This document shows, piece after piece, positions 1 to 5,329 of a stretch of DNA of 6,426 bases (its first letter is position 1; every line of letters begins with the position of its first letter). The stretch is from the NCBI GenBank assembly GCA_009779455.1, contig WREG01000118.1, positions 1 through 6,426 on the forward strand, in the 5' to 3' direction. This stretch comes from Oscillospiraceae bacterium. GTDB taxonomy: Bacteria; Bacillota; Clostridia; Oscillospirales; Acutalibacteraceae. The notes under the pieces were generated by a model. The model had not been told where the DNA came from, made no database searches, and saw nothing but the letters and a program-made list of their open reading frames with translations. The position numbers were made by a program, and so were the translations under genes.

Positions 1-6
1 CTTTGG

Positions 7-82
7 TGGTGGAGATAAGCGGGATCGAACCGCTGACCTCTTGACTGCCAGTCAAGCGCTCTCCCAGCTGAGCTATACCCCC
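7..82 (-). tRNA. tRNA-Ala (anticodon GGC)
   Basis: Read on the minus strand this is a full 76-nt cloverleaf that includes an encoded CCA. The acceptor stem is GGGGGTA paired with TATCTCC, followed by discriminator A and CCA. The D-arm is GCTC/GAGC. The anticodon stem CTTGA/TCAAG closes the loop CTGGCAG, giving anticodon GGC, which reads GCC and GCU alanine codons. The T-arm is AGCGG/CCGCT around TTCGATC. The third acceptor pair is G3-U70, the classical alanyl-tRNA synthetase identity element, and A73 also fits alanine, so anticodon and identity agree. It is the last of three tandem elements whose 5' ends are 101 nt apart; only this one is a complete tRNA. Confidence 0.97.
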
Positions 83-108
83 ACATCGTTGGAGTTTTAT
101 TCAATTTT

Positions 109-183
109 CAATGCCATTCAGGCGGCGGTGTTTTCGGGGGTGGTTTACCGATTAATCTGCTCTCCCAGCTGAGCTAATCCCCC
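109..183 (-). repeat. tRNA-like repeat unit, copy A (no anticodon arm)
   Basis: On the minus strand this 75-nt unit begins GGGGGATTA and then carries a D-arm (GCTCAGCTGGGAGAGC) identical to that of the neighbouring tRNA-Ala. The anticodon stem is replaced by AGATTAATCGGTAAACC, followed by CCCCCGAA. The start and CCCCC could pair as a short acceptor-like helix, and ATTA could pair with TAAT just after the D-arm. There is no T-loop sequence (TTCGA) and no CCA. It matches copy B at 65 of 75 positions; differences fall at unit positions 17, 29, 43, 52-55 and 61-63. The unit ends in TGAATGGCATTG. It could be a decayed tRNA duplication or a maintained structured RNA; the sequence does not decide between them. 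Confidence 0.75.
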
Positions 184-209
184 ACACCAAAAGAAAAATA
201 TTTAATTTA

Positions 210-284
210 CAATGCCATTCAACTGGCGGAAACTTCGGGGGCGGTTTACCGATTAGTCTGCTCTCCCGGCTGAGCTAATCCCCC
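210..284 (-). repeat. tRNA-like repeat unit, copy B (no anticodon arm)
   Basis: This is the second 75-nt unit, with its 5' end exactly 101 nt before copy A on the minus strand. It has the same start GGGGGATTA, the same D-arm except for one D-loop change (T to C), the same GGTAAACC block, the same CCCCCGAA and the same TGAATGGCATTG tail. Here CGGTAAACCG is a perfect short inverted repeat, whereas copy A has CGGTAAACCA. None of the ten differences between the copies breaks the proposed GGGGG/CCCCC or ATTA/TAAT pairings, but none is a compensatory change, so the fold lacks covariation support. The 26 nt between each unit tail and the next 5' end are AT-rich and not conserved. Confidence 0.75.
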
Positions 285-287
285 GCA

Positions 288-304
288 AATGCCAAGTTGG
301 CATT
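288..304 (-). other. Hairpin in the leader of the tRNA-like array
   Basis: AATGCCAA and TTGGCATT form a perfect inverted repeat around one base; as RNA this gives a 7-bp stem with a 3-nt loop. It lies between the predicted transcription start (about 316) and the 5' end of copy B (284). Its arms resemble the TGAATGGCATTG tail of the two repeat units, as if it were a third tail with a small insertion. No T-run follows, so it is not an intrinsic terminator. Outer bases CCGCA (310-314) and TGCGG (283-287) could extend the helix, with an internal bulge. Confidence 0.5.
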
Positions 305-323
305 CATCCTGCGGCTGAAAGCC

Positions 324-352
324 AGTATAACATACGCCCGGGCATAAATCAA
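324..352 (-). promoter_or_regulatory. Sigma-A promoter of the tRNA-like array and tRNA-Ala
   Basis: The minus strand shows TTGATT (347-352), a 17-nt spacer and TATACT (324-329). Transcription should start near 316 and run through copy B, copy A and tRNA-Ala. The spacer contains the palindrome GCCCGGGC (336-343), which could be chance or a protein site. The promoter sits in the 73-nt gap after the darA stop codon, so the array can be transcribed independently of the upstream operon. Confidence 0.65.
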
Positions 353-370
353 TACCTAAACATAAATTTT

Positions 371-697
371 TTATAATTTTTCAAAGCTTTCTATATTGAG
401 CACAAAAACAGTCGCGCCGCGAACCGGGGTTTTCGCGCTTATGTCGGATAATCCCATGCCCCGGCCGAAAGAAGCGCTTGTATGGACGCTTTTTTCCCTT
501 GTGAAGCTGCTTTCCCTTATTATTTCTTTTATCTCTTCGACTTTATCGTCTTCGGCCCCTATGAGCAGCGTTGTGTTGCCGGTCTGCAGGAATCCGCCCG
601 TTGTAGACAGCTTCGTTATGAAAAACCCGCCGTTCGTCAAATTCGCGGACACCGCCGCACTGTCGTCGTTGTTAACTATCGCTAGAATCAGTTTCAT
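371..697 (-). CDS. darA: Cyclic-di-AMP receptor, DarA/PstA family (PII-like)
   Basis: This 108-residue cytoplasmic protein belongs to the DUF970/YaaQ family, PII-like trimers in Gram-positive bacteria that bind the second messenger cyclic-di-AMP; their downstream targets are poorly known. Family marks seen here are MKLILAIV at the N-terminus, the block TKLSTTGGFLQTGNTTLLIG (residues 28-47), and GATVFVLNIESFEKL at the C-terminus. Length matches the family (about 109). Several ligand-pocket positions are kept (T28, F36, L37, N41, G47), but position 26 is Phe where Bacillus and Staphylococcus members have Arg. The ATG start is supported by AAAGGA about 10 nt upstream. It is the last gene of the minus-strand cluster, 61 nt after the DUF1854 gene. 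No intrinsic terminator is visible after its stop. The family call is firm; the physiological role here is unknown. Confidence 0.93.
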   Translation of the reverse strand: MKLILAIVNNDDSAAVSANLTNGGFFITKLSTTGGFLQTGNTTLLIGAEDDKVEEIKEIIRESSFTREKSVHTSASFGRGMGLSDISAKTPVRGATVFVLNIESFEKL

Positions 698-758
698 TTT
701 GTATTTTTCCTTTCAGTAATTTTGGTTTGATTTGAATGCATAATTCATGATGACAGAT

Positions 759-1247
759 TTACAGGTATGAATTAAATAATTTCCGGCTTTTTTTGTCCAG
801 TTTCCTTATGTCTGGTATCTCGTAGCGGTTATCGCTTGCGTCCTTTAACAATACGCGGCCGTCGAAAAGGGGCTTTACGTCGCTGTAGCGGCTTTTTATG
901 TCGAAAAAGTACATCCCCCTGTCGGTTTCGACGCTCATTTTCATAAGGCCGAATTTTTCGTAGCATTCAAGGATTTTCGTGATCTTCGGCACCAAATAAT
1001 ATTCGTTTACGGCATTGAGGACAGCCTGTTTGCTGTCTTCCATCAGGTTGTTTATATCCCGTATCACGGCCTTCTCGTTCCCGTCCTCGTCCAGAAGCGT
1101 TATATACCTGTCGAGGCCCGTTATGGGGAAAAGCCGCCGCGCCTCAAGGTTCAGAAAAGTCTCGCCGCCGTAAATCTCAACGTTCAGCAGTATGCCGTCG
1201 CCTTTTGTTATCCTCGCGTTGTCGTACTCAATATAAATGCGGTCCAT
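759..1247 (-). CDS. DUF1854 family protein, partner of the ABC exporter
   Basis: This 162-residue protein has no signal peptide or membrane segment, so it is likely cytoplasmic. It matches the DUF1854 pattern as I remember it: RRLFPITG (37-44), a hydrophobic line then LLDEDGNE, VETDRG (106-111), FDIKSRYSDV, DGRVLLKDAS (129-138) and a C-terminal LDKKSRKLF (150-158). DUF1854 occurs either fused to the C-terminus of ABC transporters or as a separate neighbour, and was suggested to bind ligand or assist transport; its biochemistry is not established. In proteobacteria it is annotated together with an ABC transporter as cyanophycin-metabolism associated. Here it is a separate gene, divided from its transporter by the LOG gene. 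A strong ribosome site (AAAGGAAGG) precedes the ATG by 7 nt, and the gap to the LOG stop is 28 nt. Confidence 0.85.
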   Translation of the reverse strand: MDRIYIEYDNARITKGDGILLNVEIYGGETFLNLEARRLFPITGLDRYITLLDEDGNEKAVIRDINNLMEDSKQAVLNAVNEYYLVPKITKILECYEKFGLMKMSVETDRGMYFFDIKSRYSDVKPLFDGRVLLKDASDNRYEIPDIRKLDKKSRKLFNSYL

Positions 1248-1275
1248 TTGTCGCCTTCCTTTCGGCTAAGTAAAG

Positions 1276-2001
1276 CTAGCAGCCGATAAAATATCGGTCG
1301 GGCTTTATTTTTGCTGTGATGTGGCAAAACGCCTCTTCCGTATCGTCCGTAACGATATACAGTTTTTTGTCGTTCTCGGAAATAAGCCCATGTTCCAAAA
1401 GCATATCAAAATTTATGATTTTATTGAAAAAATCTTTTCCGAAAATTACAAATGGGATGGTTTGCTGCATCTTGTTTGTTTGGGCAAGGGTCAGGATTTC
1501 AAAAAGCTCGTCCAAGGTGCCGAAGCCGCCGGGAAAGATCACAAAGGCTTTGGCGGGAAAAGCGAAATAGAACTTTCTTATAAAGAAATAATGGAAATTG
1601 AATATCATTTCCTCGGGGATATATGGGTTGGCGGCCTGCTCAAAGGGAAGCAGGATATTCAGGCCGACAGTCGGCTCGCCCGCGTCGGCCGCGCCTTTAT
1701 TCGCGGCTTCCATGATCCCCCCGCCGCCCCCGGTGCAGATATAATATTTTTCCTCCGGCGGCAGAGCCGAAAACTTTTCCTTTGACCATAAGGCCAATTT
1801 ATTGGCAAGATCATAAGCGGCGGCGTAATACGATCTCGCCTTCTCATGCGGGTCGTCGGGCTTTATCCTCGCCGAGCCGAACATCACGATCGTATTTTTT
1901 ATATTTAATTTCTCCAATTTGTCTTTGGCATTAGCAAACTCCTCAAAAATACGTTTCCCGCGCTCGTTATCAAAAAGAAGTTGCCTGTCGTCGTTTTTCA
2001 T
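1276..2001 (-). CDS. LOG family nucleotide phosphoribohydrolase (TIGR00730-like)
   Basis: This 241-residue Rossmann-fold protein is of the LOG type, formerly misnamed lysine decarboxylase. Characterised LOG enzymes cleave nucleoside 5'-monophosphates (cytokinin ribotides, AMP) to a free base and ribose 5-phosphate; the bacterial substrate is often unknown. Seen here are FGSAR (41-45), the glycine-rich TGGGGGIMEA (90-99), an Arg-Lys pair at 142-143 and the signature PGGFGTLDE (157-165), whose last Glu is the expected catalytic residue. The N-terminal 35 residues before the core and the total length fit the longer LOG subgroup. The ribosome site AAGGATGG overlaps the TAA stop of the ABC gene, so translation is probably coupled. 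Its position between an ABC exporter and its DUF1854 partner suggests involvement in the same process. The family is clear; the substrate cannot be read from sequence. Confidence 0.9.
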   Translation of the reverse strand: MKNDDRQLLFDNERGKRIFEEFANAKDKLEKLNIKNTIVMFGSARIKPDDPHEKARSYYAAAYDLANKLALWSKEKFSALPPEEKYYICTGGGGGIMEAANKGAADAGEPTVGLNILLPFEQAANPYIPEEMIFNFHYFFIRKFYFAFPAKAFVIFPGGFGTLDELFEILTLAQTNKMQQTIPFVIFGKDFFNKIINFDMLLEHGLISENDKKLYIVTDDTEEAFCHITAKIKPDRYFIGC

Positions 2002-2009
2002 TTACATAA

Positions 2010-2018
2010 CCATCCTTA
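2010..2018 (-). promoter_or_regulatory. Ribosome binding site overlapping the upstream stop codon
   Basis: On the minus strand the ABC gene ends in TAAGGATGG: the stop TAA shares two bases with AAGGATGG, the Shine-Dalgarno of the LOG gene, 8 nt before its ATG. A ribosome terminating on the ABC gene would sit on the initiation site of the next, which points to coupled translation and fixes the LOG start at 2001. Confidence 0.75.
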
Positions 2019-4259
2019 TTGTGAATTGTCAATCGTCAATGACATGCTCTGTATTTCGATAAGCTTATGATACTTGCCTTTTAATGCCATCAACTCGTCA
2101 TGTGAGCCGAATTCGATTACTTCGCCTTTGTCAACGACCAATATCCTGTTCGCCTTCCGCAATGTTGAAAGGCGGTGGGCTATCATCAGGGTCGTCCTGC
2201 CGCTTATGAGGCGTTCTATGGCTTCCTGGATCAAATGCTCCGTCTCGGAGTCCACGGCGGCGGTGGCTTCGTCAAATATCAGCATTGACGGGTTTTTCAG
2301 GACCGCGCGGGCTATTGAAAGCCTTTGCCGCTCGCCGCCAGAAAGCCCCACGCCCCTCTCGCCCAGCATCGTGTCGTAGGCGTCGGGGATTTTCGCTATA
2401 AAGGCGTGGGCGTTGGCCACGTCGGCGGCGTGTATGACCTCTTCGACGGAAGCTTTCGGGTTGCTGTAGGCGATATTGCGGAAAATGGTGTCGCGGAACA
2501 TCATCGGCTCCTGCTGGACATAGCCTATCTTCTCCCGGAAGGACTGCAAATCAATATCCTTTATGTTTATGTCGTCAACGGAGATGTCGCCCTCGTAATT
2601 ATCGTAATAGCGCATCAGAAGGTTTATAAGGGTGCTTTTACCCGAGCCGGTGGTGCCGACTATGCCTATGATTTCGCCCGGCTCGATGGTAATGTTTATG
2701 TCGGTAAGCGTCTTTTTTGTCTTGTCGAACGAGAAATTTACGTTTTTGAACTCTATTTTGCCCTTTAAGCGCCCGACCTCTATGGCGTCCTCTTTGTTTT
2801 GCTCCGGTTCCGCGTCGATAATGTCGAGGATGCGTTCCGCCGAGGTCAAAGCGCTCTGGTAGCTGTCGTTGAGGTTTGCGAAAAAATTGACGGGTTCATA
2901 AAACTTTGAGGCGTATGACAGGAACGCCACCAAAAGGCCTACCGTGATCCCGTTTATTTCCCCGATGGCCCAGCTGCCGCCCACGCCCCATATAAGAAGC
3001 GAGCCGCAGGTCACGAAAAACGTCACGGTATGGGGGAAAATATTCGCGATTTTCGACGCCTTAACGTCTTCTTTAAGCCATTCGGCGTTGTAATCCTCAA
3101 ACTTTTTTATGGCCCTTTGTTCGCTTGTAAAGGACTTTATCACCCTGACGCCCGGCAGGGTGTCGGAAAGTATGGAGCTTACCGAGGCCCAGCGCCGCCA
3201 TATGCGCCTGTATATCGGGGAAATGCGTTTGCCGAAAAACCTCGCGACGGCAACCACAATGGGGACGGGTATGAGGGAAAGCAGGGTCAGCCGCCATTCC
3301 ATCGCAACCATTATAACGATTATCCCGACCATCTGGAAAAACTGGACTACGGCGTCCTGGCTTACGCGCAGCATAAAAGCCTGCAAATTGTTGGTATCCC
3401 CGCTCACCCTTGATATTACCGAGCCGGTGCTGACCTTATCGTAAAAGCTCATAGGGAGGTATTGGGCTTTGGCGTATATGTCGTTGCGGAGCCTCGCTAC
3501 CGTCCTGTCGCCTATTATTCGCAGATGATGCCCCCTGACCGCCCCCACGGAATGCTGTATCCCGTGAGCCGCCGCCAGGGCGATAATAACCGTTAGCAGC
3601 ATCTTTATATTTTTATTCGGAATTATATCGTCAACGAGCATTTTTGTCGCGTAAGGCGGAACCAGCGCCATTGCGGTCGTTATAAGGGAAAGGGCGATGC
3701 AAAAGAAAAGCGTCTTTTTTTCAGGCATTATGTATGCGCCGAGCTTTTTTGCAAGCTTGCCCTTTGACGTGCAGTTTATGCAGGCCGATCCGGCCCTTGA
3801 CAGCTTGCGCCCGCATTTTGGGCAGACGAGGCGCATTTTTTCATAGGCCCCCGCTACCATTTCCAGCTCTTTTTCAGGCTCCCCTCCCCCTGCCACATTT
3901 TCAAAAAACGCGGCGGCGGCGTCAGCGAGGGCGGATACGGAATATGTAAACCTTATCAGGTTCAGCTGTTCGCCGCTTTCCAGCTTCAGCCGTATTACCG
4001 CGTTGCCGTACATGCGCTTGACCTTGGCTTCTTCTATATAGCCTATGCTCAGATTCAGCGCGCCGCCCTTGTGGAATTCGTCAAAGGCGTATACAGACCC
4101 TCTCGTCACCGCGATCATCGAGGCGCCGTAATGCCCGTGCAAATTCAAATCCCCTAATAATGCAAACAGCACTTTTTCGCCGGGGGGGATCAATTTTTCG
4201 GCCTTTTCTTTAAATTCTTTTGGTATGGGCAGGTTTGTAAGGGTGTTTTCAAATATCAT
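2016..4259 (-). CDS. ABC exporter with N-terminal PH-like domain and zinc ribbon
   Basis: This 747-residue half-transporter has permease and ATPase in one chain and probably works as a homodimer in the cytoplasmic membrane. Residues 1-125 form a soluble beta-rich domain resembling a bacterial PH fold. C146, C149, C160 and C163 (CxxC-x10-CxxC) form a zinc ribbon. About six membrane helices follow: 181-205, 218-240, 303-320, 322-343, 407-430 and 438-457. The ATPase domain has a Walker A (G535 to T543, with K541), Q-loop Q582/Q583, signature LSGGE (639-643), Walker B LIFDE ending at E664, and switch H695, so it looks catalytically intact. Ordinary exporters are about 580 residues; the extra 170 are the N-terminal domains. 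The partnership with DUF1854 matches the family labelled cyanophycin-metabolism-associated ABC transporter. The substrate is unknown. It starts 13 nt after prmA with only a weak ribosome site (GAAAG), suggesting coupling. Confidence 0.93.
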   Translation of the reverse strand: MIFENTLTNLPIPKEFKEKAEKLIPPGEKVLFALLGDLNLHGHYGASMIAVTRGSVYAFDEFHKGGALNLSIGYIEEAKVKRMYGNAVIRLKLESGEQLNLIRFTYSVSALADAAAAFFENVAGGGEPEKELEMVAGAYEKMRLVCPKCGRKLSRAGSACINCTSKGKLAKKLGAYIMPEKKTLFFCIALSLITTAMALVPPYATKMLVDDIIPNKNIKMLLTVIIALAAAHGIQHSVGAVRGHHLRIIGDRTVARLRNDIYAKAQYLPMSFYDKVSTGSVISRVSGDTNNLQAFMLRVSQDAVVQFFQMVGIIVIMVAMEWRLTLLSLIPVPIVVAVARFFGKRISPIYRRIWRRWASVSSILSDTLPGVRVIKSFTSEQRAIKKFEDYNAEWLKEDVKASKIANIFPHTVTFFVTCGSLLIWGVGGSWAIGEINGITVGLLVAFLSYASKFYEPVNFFANLNDSYQSALTSAERILDIIDAEPEQNKEDAIEVGRLKGKIEFKNVNFSFDKTKKTLTDINITIEPGEIIGIVGTTGSGKSTLINLLMRYYDNYEGDISVDDINIKDIDLQSFREKIGYVQQEPMMFRDTIFRNIAYSNPKASVEEVIHAADVANAHAFIAKIPDAYDTMLGERGVGLSGGERQRLSIARAVLKNPSMLIFDEATAAVDSETEHLIQEAIERLISGRTTLMIAHRLSTLRKANRILVVDKGEVIEFGSHDELMALKGKYHKLIEIQSMSLTIDNSQ
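2018..2038. repeat. Three degenerate 7-bp tandem repeats at the ABC gene 3' end
   Basis: The plus strand reads ATTGTGA, ATTGTCA, ATCGTCA head to tail. On the minus strand they encode the last residues of the ABC transporter (TIDNSQ) and run into its stop codon. Heptamer repeats of this sort are common between genes in some bacteria, and the residues after about 738 look unlike the usual exporter C-terminus, so the coding end may have been extended by repeat growth. Confidence 0.45.
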
Positions 4260-4272
4260 ATAGTACCAGCTT

Positions 4273-5211
4273 TCAACAGTTTAATGCAGAAATAAAACAT
4301 AGCCAGCCATTTTCACGGAATTTTCCAGTAATCTGAAACCCGTAATCTTTAAACGATTCCAAAACTTCTTCCTCGCGGCTGTCTATTATGCCCGAAACGA
4401 TATAAACGCCGTCTTTTTCAAGGAAATTTCCGATTTCCGCGTTAAGTTTTATGACCGGGTCGGCGGTGAGGTTTGCAGTTATAACGTTAAATTTGCCTTT
4501 TACGTTTTCCGTAAGGTTGCCGCGGATGGCGGTCAGTTCAGGCTCGCTGAACCCGTTCAGCGCGCCGTTCTCACGCGCTGTCCTTACGGCCTGTCTGTCG
4601 ATATCAACGGCTGTAACGGAACCCGCGCCCAAAGCCAAGGCCGCTATCCCAAGAATACCGCTCCCGCAGCCCACATCCAGCATTTTTAAATCTTTGTTGA
4701 CGCTGCGCGTTATATGTTTTTCAAGGGCTTCAAGGCAAAGCCGCGTGGTTTCGTGGGTTCCCGTGCCGAATGCGGGGCCCGGATCCAAATTTATGACCGC
4801 CCTGCCGCCGCTATCGTAATTTTCTTCCCAAACCGGGCGTATAAGCAGTTTTTCCCCTATAGGCATAGGCTTATAATACTGCTTCCAGTTGTTTTCCCAG
4901 TCCTCGTCGCGGCAAGGTTTTATTTCAACGGAAAATTCTATTTTTTCAGCGTTCAGGCGCTCACTGAGGAATGAAACCGTCCCTTCCGGGTCTTCATCTG
5001 ACGGCAAATAAATATGTATAAGCCCTTTTGACCTGTCTTTACCCAAAAGCTCTTCGTCTATCAAATCAATATGGGCGACATCCGCCACGTCATTTTCTAA
5101 TTCAGAATAATCCTCGGCATATATGCCGTAAGGCGCGGCCATTACCGCAACGGCGGAAGCCGTTTCCATATCTTCAATATTTATTGTTAAAATTATTTCC
5201 GTCTGTTCCAT
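4273..5211 (-). CDS. prmA: Ribosomal protein L11 methyltransferase
   Basis: PrmA is a cytoplasmic S-adenosylmethionine-dependent enzyme that trimethylates ribosomal protein L11. In the 312-residue protein, the N-terminal L11-recognition domain starts with MEQTEIILTI, parallel to the usual family start. The linker carries WENNWKQYYKP (105-115). The catalytic domain has DPGPAFGTGTHETT (143-156), the SAM motif LDVGCGSGILGI (178-189), an acidic VDID (202-205) and ANLTAD (246-251) in place of the usual ANILA. Length fits the family (about 310). The ATG at 5211 is chosen over a TTG at 5232, because the TTG lies inside the promoter, upstream of any transcript. No Shine-Dalgarno precedes the ATG. It is the first gene of the minus-strand cluster and ends 13 nt before the ABC gene. 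In many Firmicutes prmA is followed by rsmE; that is not so here. Confidence 0.95.
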   Translation of the reverse strand: MEQTEIILTINIEDMETASAVAVMAAPYGIYAEDYSELENDVADVAHIDLIDEELLGKDRSKGLIHIYLPSDEDPEGTVSFLSERLNAEKIEFSVEIKPCRDEDWENNWKQYYKPMPIGEKLLIRPVWEENYDSGGRAVINLDPGPAFGTGTHETTRLCLEALEKHITRSVNKDLKMLDVGCGSGILGIAALALGAGSVTAVDIDRQAVRTARENGALNGFSEPELTAIRGNLTENVKGKFNVITANLTADPVIKLNAEIGNFLEKDGVYIVSGIIDSREEEVLESFKDYGFQITGKFRENGWLCFISALNC

Positions 5212-5220
5212 ACGACGTAT

Positions 5221-5249
5221 ATTATACAGCAAAATTATTTATATTTCAA
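5221..5249 (-). promoter_or_regulatory. Sigma-A promoter of the prmA operon
   Basis: The minus strand shows TTGAAA (5244-5249), exactly 17 nt, then a perfect TATAAT (5221-5226). Only 9 nt separate the -10 box from the prmA ATG at 5211, so the expected start point (about 5213-5216) leaves a 5' leader of 0-5 nt. This is probably the main promoter for all five minus-strand genes. Confidence 0.8.
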
Positions 5250-5250
5250 G

Positions 5251-5266
5251 ACAAAAATATTTTTGT
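5251..5266. promoter_or_regulatory. Perfect 16-bp palindrome between divergent -35 boxes
   Basis: ACAAAAATATTTTTGT is its own reverse complement. It fills the space between the -35 box of prmA (5244-5249) and that of proC (5266-5271), touching the latter by one base. It could be an operator serving both promoters, or an A/T-rich element that helps RNA polymerase at both. No known regulator motif is recognised. Confidence 0.5.
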
Positions 5267-5295
5267 TGACAAAATCCCGTTTTATAGAGCATAAT
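5266..5295 (+). promoter_or_regulatory. Sigma-A promoter of proC
   Basis: A consensus TTGACA (5266-5271) is followed by an 18-nt spacer and CATAAT (5290-5295). The predicted start near 5302 gives a leader of about 28 nt, which contains TGAGGA (5315-5320) 9 nt before the proC ATG. A second TATAAT at 5296-5301 is too far from the -35 box to pair with it. Confidence 0.7.
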
Positions 5296-5329
5296 TATAA
5301 TGGATTTTATAAAATGAGGACTGAGAAAT

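Noticed and set aside
83..284. The tandem units as a phage or element attachment site made of tRNA fragments
   Set aside because: Attachment duplications normally copy the 3' half of a tRNA. These copies carry the 5' half and D-arm, and no integrase is present.
109..284. The two repeats as a CRISPR array
   Set aside because: Only two 75-nt units are present, 10 of 75 positions differ, the period includes a real tRNA, and no cas gene is seen.
109..284. Copies A and B as complete functional tRNAs
   Set aside because: There is no anticodon stem and loop, no TTCGA T-loop and no CCA or matching 3' acceptor with a discriminator.
336..343. GCCCGGGC as the terminator of darA
   Set aside because: The palindrome leaves no room for an RNA loop with a useful stem and no T-run follows; it lies in a promoter spacer.
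733..747. TGAAT-GCATA-ATTCA hairpin between the DUF1854 and darA genes as a regulator or terminator
   Set aside because: The stem is only 5 bp, A/T-rich and without a T-run; it is likely chance in a 61-nt gap.
1321..1785. Plus-strand open frame of 154 codons inside the LOG gene
   Set aside because: It is antisense to conserved LOG motifs and shows no family features.
2325..2768. Plus-strand open frame of 147 codons inside the ABC gene
   Set aside because: It is antisense to the conserved ATPase domain, with no ribosome site or known motif; a shadow of the coding strand.
5212..5232. TTG start giving prmA seven extra residues
   Set aside because: The TTG overlaps the spacer of the strong prmA promoter, so it should not be in the mRNA, and the family N-terminus aligns with the ATG at 5211.
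5296..5301. TATAAT as the proC -10 box
   Set aside because: The spacing from TTGACA would be 24 nt and no -35-like box lies 16-18 nt upstream; CATAAT at 5290 fits better.
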